Part shown: positions 26,072 through 33,525 of the stretch, piece after piece
Layout of the letters: every line of letters begins with the position of its first letter
How positions within the stretch are numbered: position 1 is the first letter of the stretch
Assembly: GCA_963742925.1 (NCBI GenBank)
Contig: CAVUNV010000003.1
Span: 62,001 to 126,000, forward strand
Direction: 5' to 3'
Length of the DNA stretch: 64,000 nucleotides
From: PALSA-612 sp963742925
GTDB lineage: Bacteria; Actinomycetota; Thermoleophilia; Gaiellales; Gaiellaceae
Program-made: the position numbers and the translations under genes
The notes under the pieces: model-generated
Databases searched by the model: none
Told to the model about the DNA's origin: nothing
Seen by the model: the letters and a program-made list of their open reading frames with translations, nothing else

Positions 26072-27538
26072 TTTCCGAGGAAGGGCATTCTCGTCCGTAT
26101 GCCCGCGTCGCTGAAGCGGGCGCTCGTGCGTGAGACCGCCCGCAGAGGCACGAGCCTGAACGAGGTCGCCGTAGGGATCCTCGCCGAGGCCTACGGCGTC
26201 CCGTATTCGCCGAGCGGCCGCAGAAGCCCGCTGCCCGGCGCCAGCCCCGTGGTGCTCCTCCGTGTCCCCGCCGAGCTCAAGCACGAGCTGGAGATGCAGG
26301 CGCGCCGAGCGCAGTCGAATGTCAACGACGTCATCCTGCGCGCGCTGGCGGACGCGCTCGACGTCCCGCTCCCCCATCGCAGAAAGGAAACCATGGCATC
26401 CACGAACGGATCACAGAACGGCCGCGGCCGCTCGGGCGACAAGGTTCGCGTCGCACTGATCGGCGTCGGCAATTGCGCCAACTCGCTCGTCCAGGGCGTG
26501 CACTTCTACAAGGACGCCGATCCGGCCGAGTTCGTCCCCGGCCTCATGCACGTCGACCTGGGCGGCTACCACGTCCGCGACATCGAGTTCACGGCCGCGT
26601 TCGACGTCACGGCCGACAAGGTCGGCAAGGATCTCGCCGACGCGATCTGGGCTCATCCCAACGACACGTACAGGTTCGCCGACGTGCCGAAGACGGGGAT
26701 CGAAGTCTCGCGCGGCATGACGCACGACGGCATCGGCAAGTACCTGTCCGAGGTCGTGACGAAGGCGCCCGGCGAGACCGACGACGTGGTCGGCATCCTC
26801 CAGGAGACCGGGACCGACGTCGTCGTCAACTTCCTCCCGGTCGGCTCCGAGGAGGCGACCAAGTGGTACGCCGAGCAGATCATCGCCGCCGGGTGCGCGA
26901 TGGTGAACTGCATGCCGGTCTTCCTCGCCCGCGAGACCTACTGGCAGCGGCGGTTCAAGGAGGGCGGAGTGCCGATCATCGGCGACGACATCAAGTCGCA
27001 GGTCGGCGCCACGATCACGCACCGCGTGCTCACGACCCTGTTCCGGGACCGCGGCGTCCATCTCGACAAGACGATGCAGCTGAACGTCGGCGGCAACTCC
27101 GACTTCCTGAACATGCTGGAGCGCGAGCGCCTCGAGTCCAAGAAGATCTCGAAGACGAACGCGGTCACGTCGATGCTCGACTACGACCTCGGTGCCGGCA
27201 ACGTGCACGTCGGCCCGTCCGACTACGTGCCGTGGCTGACCGACCGCAAGTGGGCCTACATCCGCATGGAGGGCACAACCTTCGGCAACGTGCCGCTGAA
27301 CGTCGAGCTCAAGCTCGAGGTCTGGGACTCGCCGAACTCGGCCGGGATCGTGATCGACGCGGTGCGGATGGCGAAGCTCGCGATGAACAACGGCGTCGCG
27401 GGCGCGCTCGAGGCGCCGAGCTCCTACCTGATGAAGTCGCCGCCGAAGCAGATCCGCGACGACGACGCGCGCGAGCTGACGGAGCGCTTCATCAAGGACA
27501 ACCGGCGCACGAAGACGAAGACGGCCGCCAAGGCCTGA
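26057..27538 (+). CDS. ino1: Inositol-3-phosphate synthase fused to two N-terminal ribbon-helix-helix DNA-binding domains
   Basis: One open frame of 493 residues. Residues about 10-50 (ILVRMPASLKRALVRETARR, then GTSLNEVAVGILAEAYGV) and 65-105 (VVLLRVPAELKHELEMQARR, then AQSNVNDVILRALADALDV) are two RHH domains, each a strand plus two helices. From residue 113 it is a complete actinobacterial myo-inositol-1-phosphate synthase: KVRVALIGVGNCANSLVQG (NAD-binding), NFLPVGSEEATKWYAEQII, GDDIKSQVGATITHR (catalytic lysine), LNVGGNSDFLNM, KTNAVTSMLDYDL. It converts glucose 6-phosphate to inositol 1-phosphate. TTG 26057 has TAGAGT nine bases upstream. An internal ATG at 26393 has AAAGGA upstream, so an enzyme-only form may also be made. 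I know of no described RHH-Ino1 fusion. Confidence 0.88.
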   Translation: MTASTFPRKGILVRMPASLKRALVRETARRGTSLNEVAVGILAEAYGVPYSPSGRRSPLPGASPVVLLRVPAELKHELEMQARRAQSNVNDVILRALADALDVPLPHRRKETMASTNGSQNGRGRSGDKVRVALIGVGNCANSLVQGVHFYKDADPAEFVPGLMHVDLGGYHVRDIEFTAAFDVTADKVGKDLADAIWAHPNDTYRFADVPKTGIEVSRGMTHDGIGKYLSEVVTKAPGETDDVVGILQETGTDVVVNFLPVGSEEATKWYAEQIIAAGCAMVNCMPVFLARETYWQRRFKEGGVPIIGDDIKSQVGATITHRVLTTLFRDRGVHLDKTMQLNVGGNSDFLNMLERERLESKKISKTNAVTSMLDYDLGAGNVHVGPSDYVPWLTDRKWAYIRMEGTTFGNVPLNVELKLEVWDSPNSAGIVIDAVRMAKLAMNNGVAGALEAPSSYLMKSPPKQIRDDDARELTERFIKDNRRTKTKTAAKA

Positions 27539-27562
27539 GCACCGCGAGCCGTACGGGATATG

Positions 27563-27592
27563 AGAACGGGCCTGCTTCGGCAGGCCCGTTCT
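27563..27592 (+). terminator. Intrinsic terminator-like hairpin after ino1
   Basis: 13-base perfect stem AGAACGGGCCTGC / GCAGGCCCGTTCT closed by a TTCG tetraloop. No T-run follows, as is common in high-GC genomes. The last stem base is also the first base of the next gene's -10. Confidence 0.8.
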
Positions 27593-27597
27593 ATGCT
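27592..27597 (+). promoter_or_regulatory. Predicted -10 (TATGCT) of the GT4-PHP gene
   Basis: TATGCT with a 6-base spacer to GTG 27604, starting on the last base of the ino1 terminator stem. Confidence 0.55.
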
Positions 27598-27603
27598 GGT
27601 GTC

Positions 27604-29289
27604 GTGAAGCTCCGCATCTGCCTCGTCACGCCGTTCTCGTGGTCGCAGCCGCACGAGGTCAACGAGCACGTCGACGCCGTGGCACGAGAGCTGCGCCGGC
27701 TCGGGCACACGGTCACCGTGCTGGCGCCGTCGAACCGGGCGGTCGATCTCCGCGAGGGCCGAAAGGCGCTGCAGCGGGAGCTGCTGCCCGACGTGGTGGC
27801 CCTCGGGCCGGCGCTGCCGATCTCGCGGCGGAGCGCCATGGGCGTGCCCGTCGGGTCACGTGCGAACCTGGCGCTTGCGCTCTCCGTCGGGAACTTCGAC
27901 GTCGTGCACGGGTTCGAGCCCGGCCTTCCCAGCCTCTCCTACCTGGCGCTGCGGGAGGCGGCGGCGCTGTCCGTGGCAACGTTCTTCTCGCCCGACCGGC
28001 TCGCCTATCCGCTCGGCAAGGCCCAGCGTGACCGGCTGCTCGCCCGCGTCGACGCCCTGATCGCCACGACGCCGGAGGTCGCAGAAGCGGCGAAGCTCCG
28101 CTTCCCGGGCGACTTCCGGATTCTCTCCCGAGGCGTCGACACGAGCCTGTTCCGGCCGGCGGCGAAGGAGCGGCGGATCGTGCTGGAGTGGGACCCGACC
28201 GAGCGGCCGACCGCCCGTGCCGCCATCCGCGCGCTCGACGACCTGCCGGGTTGGGAGCTGATCCTGCTCCGGACGCGTCCGCTCTCGGGCCATCCGACGA
28301 TCCCGCGACGGCTGCGCGAGCGCGTCCGCGTCCGAACGGCCCGCGACCCCGCGGCGAGGGCGGCCGTCCTCGACTCCGCGTCGGTGTTCGTGCCGGCTGC
28401 AGACGGCAGCCCGGGCCTCCGGCTCGAGGCCGTCGCCTCGGGCGCGATCGTTTCCGCCCCCGGTGAGCTGGCAGCGGCGGCCGCCTCTCCGTCCGAGCCG
28501 GAAGCGGCGAGCGTCCAGAGCTACGCGGAGGTCGCCGGCGAGCTCGACCGCCTCTACCGTCGTCTCGGGGGCCGTAGACGATCCGGCTCCGCCGAGCCGG
28601 CGCTGTACGACCGCGACTGGATCCTCTGCGACCTGCACATGCACACGTCCTGGTCCCACGACTGCTCGGTCGAGGTCGACGAGCTCCTCGACTACGCCGA
28701 GGAGCAGGGGCTCGGCGCCATCGCCGTCACCGACCACAACACGTTCGGCGGGGCGCTCGAGGCGGTCGAGAAGGCGCGCGGTCGCAACCTCGTCGTCATC
28801 CCCGGCGAGGAGATCAAGACGGACGGCCAGGGCGAGGTGATCGGGCTCTTCCTGTCCGAGGAGATCCCCCGCGGGATGCCGTTCGACGACACGCTGGCCG
28901 CGATCAGAGCGCAGGGTGGTCTCGTCTACCTCCCCCACCCCTTCGACCGCCGGCACGCGATCCCGGATCCGGCGACGCTGCACCGGCATCTGTCCGAGAT
29001 CGACGTGTTCGAGGTCTACAACGCGCGCCTCCTGTTCGAGACCTACAACGACGAGGCGCTCCGCTTCGCCCGCAAGTACAACCTGACGATGGGGGCCGGC
29101 TCCGACGCGCACGTGCTCCCGGGCATCGGCACCGGCGCGATGAGCATGCGCGCCTTCCGCAACGCGGAGGAGTTCATGATCAGCCTCCACAGCGCCCAGG
29201 TTCTGCGGCGCCCGAAGTCCCTCGCCTACCTCCAGACACTGAAGTGGGCCGCGCAGGTCAAGGCGCATCGACGTTCGTCGCTGCGCTAG
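27604..29289 (+). CDS. Fusion of a GT4-type glycosyltransferase with a PHP-family phosphoesterase
   Basis: 561 residues. Residues 1 to about 320 are a GT-B glycosyltransferase: LRICLVTPFSWSQPHEVNEH, DVVHGFEPGLPSLSYLAL, FRILSRGVDTSLFRP and the donor-site motif SPGLRLEAVASGAIVSAPGE, closest in style to PimA-like GT4 enzymes but with a shortened C-terminal domain. Residues about 345-545 are a PHP domain with metal ligands in CDLHMHTSWSHD, VTDHN, IPGEEI, YLPHPFDRRH and GSDAH. The two halves suggest a sugar transferred from a nucleotide donor plus hydrolysis of a phosphoester, perhaps on inositol lipid, given ino1 and the phosphotransferase upstream (inference). The arrangement is unusual. Confidence 0.85.
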   Translation: MKLRICLVTPFSWSQPHEVNEHVDAVARELRRLGHTVTVLAPSNRAVDLREGRKALQRELLPDVVALGPALPISRRSAMGVPVGSRANLALALSVGNFDVVHGFEPGLPSLSYLALREAAALSVATFFSPDRLAYPLGKAQRDRLLARVDALIATTPEVAEAAKLRFPGDFRILSRGVDTSLFRPAAKERRIVLEWDPTERPTARAAIRALDDLPGWELILLRTRPLSGHPTIPRRLRERVRVRTARDPAARAAVLDSASVFVPAADGSPGLRLEAVASGAIVSAPGELAAAAASPSEPEAASVQSYAEVAGELDRLYRRLGGRRRSGSAEPALYDRDWILCDLHMHTSWSHDCSVEVDELLDYAEEQGLGAIAVTDHNTFGGALEAVEKARGRNLVVIPGEEIKTDGQGEVIGLFLSEEIPRGMPFDDTLAAIRAQGGLVYLPHPFDRRHAIPDPATLHRHLSEIDVFEVYNARLLFETYNDEALRFARKYNLTMGAGSDAHVLPGIGTGAMSMRAFRNAEEFMISLHSAQVLRRPKSLAYLQTLKWAAQVKAHRRSSLR

Positions 29290-29331
29290 GAAGCATGAGG
29301 AAGGCCGTCAGCGGCGAACAAGGAACGAGCT

Positions 29332-29979
29332 TTGACGCCAGCGGATCAGCATGAATTCTTGTCAGCCCCTCTAGAGAAATCGGCGCGAAGCGACGATTTG
29401 TCCAAGGACGAGATCTACGAGAGGTACCTGCACAAGGCGATCTCCGAGACCAACGATCTCGGTGACGAGATCGCCCGTGCTGCCGGCGAGCGCGCCGCGA
29501 CGGTGCTCGGATCGGGGCATCCGCTCGCCGACGTGCTGCTGCTCAAGTACTCGCCGCAGGAGTCCGAGTTCCTCGAGGGCGTCGCCTTCTACGGCCGGGC
29601 CGGGCAGGCGATCCTGAAGTCGCTGCAGCGGCTGCGTGTCGACCCGATGGCCGTCTACGGCACGAACTGCCTCAAGTTCGCGGGCGCCGAGCCAGACGCC
29701 CGCGCCCGGGAGTGGCTCACGCGTGAGCTCCACATCGTGCAGCCGAAGCTCGTCGTCGTCATGGGCGAGCACGCGCTCGAGTTCCTGAACCTGATCGAGT
29801 TTCCGCTCTCGCAGCCGGTCGAGGCGGCGGCCGGTGAGATCCAGCGCTTCACCCCCACGGTGGAGGCGCTCTACGTGCCCGACGTCGACGCCTCGCTCGA
29901 CGAGCAATCCGCGAAGACGCGCTTCTGGAACGCCTTCAAGTCGCTCGGCGACTGGTGGGCGGCGCTGCCGCCGTATTGA
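29332..29979 (+). CDS. Divergent uracil-DNA glycosylase superfamily protein
   Basis: 215 residues. The order of motifs follows family 4/5 uracil-DNA glycosylases: YGRAGQAILKSLQRLRVDP, VYGTNCLKF, REWLTRELHIVQPKLVVVMG, and EHALEFLN. The first motif, normally GEAPG with the water-activating region, is instead LLKYSPQESEFLEG, and the N-terminal iron-sulfur cysteines are missing. Base-excision activity is therefore uncertain; it may act on another base or have lost catalysis. TTG at 29332 follows AAGGA. It overlaps the next gene by four bases if that gene starts at TTG 29976. Confidence 0.72.
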   Translation: MTPADQHEFLSAPLEKSARSDDLSKDEIYERYLHKAISETNDLGDEIARAAGERAATVLGSGHPLADVLLLKYSPQESEFLEGVAFYGRAGQAILKSLQRLRVDPMAVYGTNCLKFAGAEPDARAREWLTRELHIVQPKLVVVMGEHALEFLNLIEFPLSQPVEAAAGEIQRFTPTVEALYVPDVDASLDEQSAKTRFWNAFKSLGDWWAALPPY

Positions 29980-30719
29980 GCCCGGCGCGGCGTGGGGCGA
30001 TCGCCGCTGCGCTGGCAGTCGTGGTCGGTTCGTACTACGCCTGGTCGGACTCGCTCTGGAACGCCTCGACCTGGTGGGACGTCGCCTGGGTCTCGCTGGT
30101 GCTCGTCCCGGCCGTCTTCGGGTTCGTCTACCTGGCGCTGCCGCTGCGCACACGGCGCGAGATTCTCCCGATCGGGCTCGCCCTCATCCTCGTCACCTGG
30201 GGGCTCGAGGAGGCGAACCTGCACGCGCTCGCGGACTTCTCCAAGCTCGGTGCGGCGACCCTGCTCGGCTTCTGGTTCATGACGTTGTTCGAGACGCTCG
30301 GGCTCGTCGTCTTCGTGGCGCTGCTGATTCCGTGGATCGACGCCTACTCGGTCTGGCGCGGGCCGACCTCGAACATCGTCTCGAAGCACCAGCACATCTT
30401 CACCTCGCTGTCGTTTGCGCTGCCGATCCCCGGCGAGCACGACGCCGCGCGGCTCGGGCCGCCCGACCTGCTCTTCTTCGCGCTCTTCCTCGCGGCGGCA
30501 GACCGCTTCCGGCTCCGCGTCTTCTGGACGTGGCTCGCGCTCTCGCTCTCGTTCGGCGTCACGTTGGCGATCGCGGTCGGCGCCGACCTCAGCGGCCTGC
30601 CGGCGCTGCCCGGGCTGTCGATCGCCTTCCTGGGCGTGAACGCCGACCTGCTCTGGCCGACGATACGCCGGGGCTGGGCCGCCGTCGCGGGCGGTAGCGC
30701 CTCCGCTGAGCAGCCGTGA
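29976..30719 (+). CDS. Presenilin/signal-peptide-peptidase-like membrane protein (candidate intramembrane aspartyl protease)
   Basis: 247 residues, about eight hydrophobic segments. Two membrane-embedded aspartates are arranged as in presenilin and SPP: D122 in PWIDAYSVWRGPT and D164 in ARLGPPDLLFFALFLAAA (GPPD in place of GLGD). PALP at 209-212 matches the conserved PALP motif of that superfamily. This makes a GxGD-type protease a serious candidate, though I cannot confirm it by alignment. TTG 29976 overlaps the upstream TGA (TTGA); GTG 29955 is an alternative. Co-transcribed with the glycosylase-like gene. Confidence 0.7.
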   Translation: MSPARRGAIAAALAVVVGSYYAWSDSLWNASTWWDVAWVSLVLVPAVFGFVYLALPLRTRREILPIGLALILVTWGLEEANLHALADFSKLGAATLLGFWFMTLFETLGLVVFVALLIPWIDAYSVWRGPTSNIVSKHQHIFTSLSFALPIPGEHDAARLGPPDLLFFALFLAAADRFRLRVFWTWLALSLSFGVTLAIAVGADLSGLPALPGLSIAFLGVNADLLWPTIRRGWAAVAGGSASAEQP

Positions 30720-30845
30720 CGCGATGCGCGGCGAGTCGCGTGTCCTCGGGCGAGACCCCTCCGCCAGCGGAGCAGCCGGCTGAGCGGTGGTACTCGGGCC
30801 GCTGAGGGGATCCTGCATCGGACCGAATCCGTCGACTCGCTGCTC

Positions 30846-32054
30846 GTGCAGGCCGGCGCGATCGGGCTCGCCGCCTACTCCTACGCGTCGCTTCCGGACC
30901 GGCTCGTCTCCGTCCACTCGAACACGTTCACGGCCTTGCGCTGGACCGCACCCGTGCTCTGGGGGCTGTTCCTCGTCTCGATCCTGATCGTGCTGCCGCC
31001 GGCCCGCTTCGAGCCGCTGATCAACCCGCTGGCCGCAAACCCGGTCTGGCGGCGGGCGGCCGCTGTCCTGATCTGGATGTTCGGCCTGGCACAGCTCTGG
31101 GTGATCAGCCTGCTCGTCCACTTCCTGCTCCACAACAAGGTCACGCACAACGGCACCGAACTGATCCACATCGCCGCGCGGATCGAGGGGACGACGATCG
31201 TGATCACGGCGTTCGTCTTCTGGCTGATGGACTCGGGCGGGCCGATCATGCGCCAACGCGGCATCCCGCCCGACACCGACTTTCTCTGGCCCCAGCTCGA
31301 GAACCCCCAGTTCGGGCCGACGAACTGGCGGCCGGACTTCCTCGACTACCTCTACATCTCGTTCACGAACGCGATCGCCTTCAGCCCCACCGACGTGATG
31401 CCGCTCAGGGCCAGGATGAAGATGGTGATGATGGTCGAGGCGGGCGCCAGCGTGGTCACGCTCATCCTCGTCGCGGCACGCGCCGTCAACATCCTCAACG
31501 TGTATCACGGGGGAAACGGCCGGTTTCCCCGTGGCCCTTCCCTTCGCAGCGCGACCCTCTTCCCCACGTACGGCGACTCACGGAGTGACGCCCTCTGGCT
31601 AGGGACGCGTCAGAAGTGCCACCGCTTCGACGTGCGGGGTGTGCGGGAACATGTCCACCGGGCGGACGCGCTCGAGGCTGTAGCCCCATTCGGTCGTGAG
31701 CTCCTTGACGTTTCCGGCCAGCGTCGTCGGGTTGCACGAGACGTAGACGATCCGTTGCGGCGCCAGCCGGCCGAGGTGGCGAACCGCGCGGCCGGAGAGG
31801 CCGGCGCGCGGCGGATCGACGACGACCACGTCGGGATCGCCCGCGCGCGCCTGCAGGTCCTCGAGCGAGCGCGCGACGTCTCCTGCGAAGAACGCGGCGT
31901 TCGCGATTCCGTTCAGCGCGGCGTTGTCGATCGCGTAGGCGACTGCCTCCTCCGAGAACTCGACGCCCCAGACGGTCAGGGCGTTGCGGGCCAGCGTCAG
32001 CGCGATCGTGCCGGTGCCGCAGTAGAGGTCGTAGACGGTCTCGCCGCCGGTTAG
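30846..32054 (+). CDS. DUF1345-like membrane protein; frame runs on past the likely end
   Basis: Recognisable protein is residues 1 to about 220 (to roughly 31500): several membrane segments and the DUF1345-type end DYLYISFTNAIAFSPTDVMPL ... VVTLILVAARAVNIL. The N-terminal part (YASLPDRLVSVHSNTF) differs from typical DUF1345. GTG 30846 is the first usable start; no Shine-Dalgarno or clear -10 seen. After NIL there is no stop, and the frame continues through a hairpin and about 450 bases antisense to the rlmD-like gene to 32054. That tail is Arg-rich and looks like shadow sequence, so a stop was probably lost by an indel. Confidence 0.6.
   Translation: MQAGAIGLAAYSYASLPDRLVSVHSNTFTALRWTAPVLWGLFLVSILIVLPPARFEPLINPLAANPVWRRAAAVLIWMFGLAQLWVISLLVHFLLHNKVTHNGTELIHIAARIEGTTIVITAFVFWLMDSGGPIMRQRGIPPDTDFLWPQLENPQFGPTNWRPDFLDYLYISFTNAIAFSPTDVMPLRARMKMVMMVEAGASVVTLILVAARAVNILNVYHGGNGRFPRGPSLRSATLFPTYGDSRSDALWLGTRQKCHRFDVRGVREHVHRADALEAVAPFGRELLDVSGQRRRVARDVDDPLRRQPAEVANRAAGEAGARRIDDDHVGIARARLQVLERARDVSCEERGVRDSVQRGVVDRVGDCLLRELDAPDGQGVAGQRQRDRAGAAVEVVDGLAAG
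31506..31533. terminator. Bidirectional terminator-like hairpin
   Basis: Stem CACGGGGGAAAC / GTTTCCCCGTG with one bulged G and loop GGCCG, between the converging DUF1345-like and rlmD-like genes. A near copy occurs at 35350-35378. Confidence 0.6.
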
Positions 32055-32966
32055 CTGCGCGTACTCGCCGGCGAGCGAGTACAGGCGCTCGGCCATCGAC
32101 GTGTTCGTCTGCAGGAAGGCGTTCGGGCTGACGCGGAAACGGAGGCCGCAGAGCTCCTCCTCGATCGCCTCCTCCCCGTACAGCAACGTGGTCGGCAGAT
32201 CGCGCGTCACCTCCGCGGGACGGTCGTTGACCGCCCAGTGGATCGAGCGAACCTCCGGGAAGCGCCGCAGCACGTCGACGAAGTGCTCCTCGTCCGGGAG
32301 CTTGCCCGGCGCCGTGACGAGCACGACGAGCGCCTGGCCGGTGTTCCGGCCCTCGCGCACGACGAGATGGCGCAGGAAGCCCTCGTGCGTCGCCTGGTCG
32401 TACGCCTGGAGCCGCTCCTCGCGGGCCCAGTCGCGCACCGCATTGCGGATCGCGTTCCCGAGGTCGGTCGTCAGCCAGCACTGCTCGATCGGAAGCACCT
32501 CGTCCCAGCGTCCGGCACGATGCAGCCCGGGAGCCGGGCCCTCGGGAGCCTGGGCGAACGAGTACTCGAGCTTGTTCCGGTAGTGGAAGGGCGAGTCGGC
32601 CGGCACGATCGGCTCGAGCGGCAGCTCGCCCAGGCCGCCGATCCGCTGCAGCGCGTCGCGCACCTGGTCCTCCTTCGCGGCGACCTGCGCCTCGTAGGCG
32701 AGATCCTGGAAGCGGCAGCCGCCGCAGGCGGGATAGTGGGCGCAGGGAGCGTCGACGCGCACCGGGCCCGGCTCGAGCACGTCGACGGTGAGCGCCTCGG
32801 CGTGATTTCGCTTCACCTTCGTCACGCGGGCGCGAACGAGGTCGCCCGGAAGGCCGCGGCGGACGAACAGCACGAACCCGTCCAGGCGTGCGACTCCGTT
32901 GCCGCCGTAGGCGAGCGAGTCGATGCGGAGCTCGAGCTCCTGGTCCAGGGCGACAGGGGCGGCCAC
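31599..32966 (-). CDS. 23S rRNA (uracil-5-)-methyltransferase, RlmD/TrmA family
   Basis: 455 residues. N-terminal TRAM domain (LRIDSLAYGGNGVARLDGF), 4Fe-4S motif CAHYPACGGCRFQDL, and a SAM-dependent domain with VYDLYCGTGTIALTLA, VVVDPPRAGLSG and the catalytic cysteine in VYVSCNPTTLAGN. Methylates C5 of uracil in 23S rRNA (RlmD or RlmC type) or tRNA; the sub-specificity is not decidable. GTG 32966 lies six bases after TAGGCT. Confidence 0.93.
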   Translation of the reverse strand: MAAPVALDQELELRIDSLAYGGNGVARLDGFVLFVRRGLPGDLVRARVTKVKRNHAEALTVDVLEPGPVRVDAPCAHYPACGGCRFQDLAYEAQVAAKEDQVRDALQRIGGLGELPLEPIVPADSPFHYRNKLEYSFAQAPEGPAPGLHRAGRWDEVLPIEQCWLTTDLGNAIRNAVRDWAREERLQAYDQATHEGFLRHLVVREGRNTGQALVVLVTAPGKLPDEEHFVDVLRRFPEVRSIHWAVNDRPAEVTRDLPTTLLYGEEAIEEELCGLRFRVSPNAFLQTNTSMAERLYSLAGEYAQLTGGETVYDLYCGTGTIALTLARNALTVWGVEFSEEAVAYAIDNAALNGIANAAFFAGDVARSLEDLQARAGDPDVVVVDPPRAGLSGRAVRHLGRLAPQRIVYVSCNPTTLAGNVKELTTEWGYSLERVRPVDMFPHTPHVEAVALLTRP

Positions 32967-32972
32967 GATCCC

Positions 32973-32978
32973 AGCCTA
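32973..32978 (-). promoter_or_regulatory. Predicted -10 (TAGGCT) of the rlmD-like gene
   Basis: TAGGCT on the minus strand, 6-base spacer to GTG 32966. Confidence 0.6.
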
Positions 32979-33109
32979 GCCGCGGCTTCCGCTCGTCCCG
33001 TCGAGCCAGGTCCGAGGGACAGGCCCTAGGACGTGTCCGAAAGGGCTAATTGCACTGCTCAGAGGCTCGGGCAGGGTCCGTAGCGGCCATGGCCCGGGGA
33101 CGTGGCCCG

Positions 33110-33508
33110 TCAGGACAGGGTGGCGAGATAGACCTTACGGTCGCGCGGGCCGTCGAACTCGCAGAAGAAGATGCCCTGGTACGTGCCGAGGGCCAGCTCA
33201 CCGTCGCGGAGCGGAACCAGCACCTCGGGGCCGATCAGCGAGCCGCGCACGTGCGAGGGCGCGTTCGGGCCGTCCTGATCCTCGTGCCGCCATGTCCAGC
33301 CGTCGTCCACGATCTTCTGGAGCGCGTCCTCGAAGTCGTCGACGAGATCCGGGTCGATCCGCTCGTTGATCGTCACCCCCGCCGTCGTGTGCGGCACGTA
33401 GACGAGCGCCGCCGAAGCGCCGTTCGCACCCTCGAGGGCCTGCCGCACCTCCTCGGTGATCTCGACGAGCTGGGTACGCCGGTCTGTCCTGAGGCTGATC
33501 TCCCGCAC
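33110..33508 (-). CDS. YjbQ family protein (UPF0047, secondary thiamine-phosphate synthase type)
   Basis: 132 residues with the family core: YVPHTTAGVTINERIDPDLVDDF and HEDQDGPNAPSHVRGSLIG, then GTYQGIFFCEFDGPR. The family includes proteins with weak thiamine-phosphate synthase activity in vitro, but physiological function is not firmly known. GTG 33508 starts six bases from a -10 element that is shared with the divergent M3 peptidase gene. Confidence 0.92.
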   Translation of the reverse strand: MREISLRTDRRTQLVEITEEVRQALEGANGASAALVYVPHTTAGVTINERIDPDLVDDFEDALQKIVDDGWTWRHEDQDGPNAPSHVRGSLIGPEVLVPLRDGELALGTYQGIFFCEFDGPRDRKVYLATLS

Positions 33509-33513
33509 AGGGA

Positions 33514-33520
33514 TATCCTA
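33514..33520. promoter_or_regulatory. Symmetric shared -10 element for yjbQ and the M3-like peptidase
   Basis: TATCCTA contains TATCCT on the plus strand (33514-33519) and TAGGAT on the minus strand (33520-33515), overlapping by five bases. Each hexamer is exactly six bases from a GTG start (33526 plus, 33508 minus), so one element could drive two divergent leaderless transcripts. Confidence 0.65.
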
Positions 33521-33525
33521 CGCCG

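Noticed and set aside
27563..27592. A riboswitch or attenuator before the GT4-PHP gene
   Set aside because: The hairpin is a plain perfect stem with a TTCG loop just after ino1, and the next transcript is predicted to start downstream of it.
26473..27603. Coding extension upstream of the GT4-PHP gene through ino1
   Set aside because: This is ino1 in another frame (Arg-rich); the enzyme begins at GTG 27604 with a -10 six bases before it.
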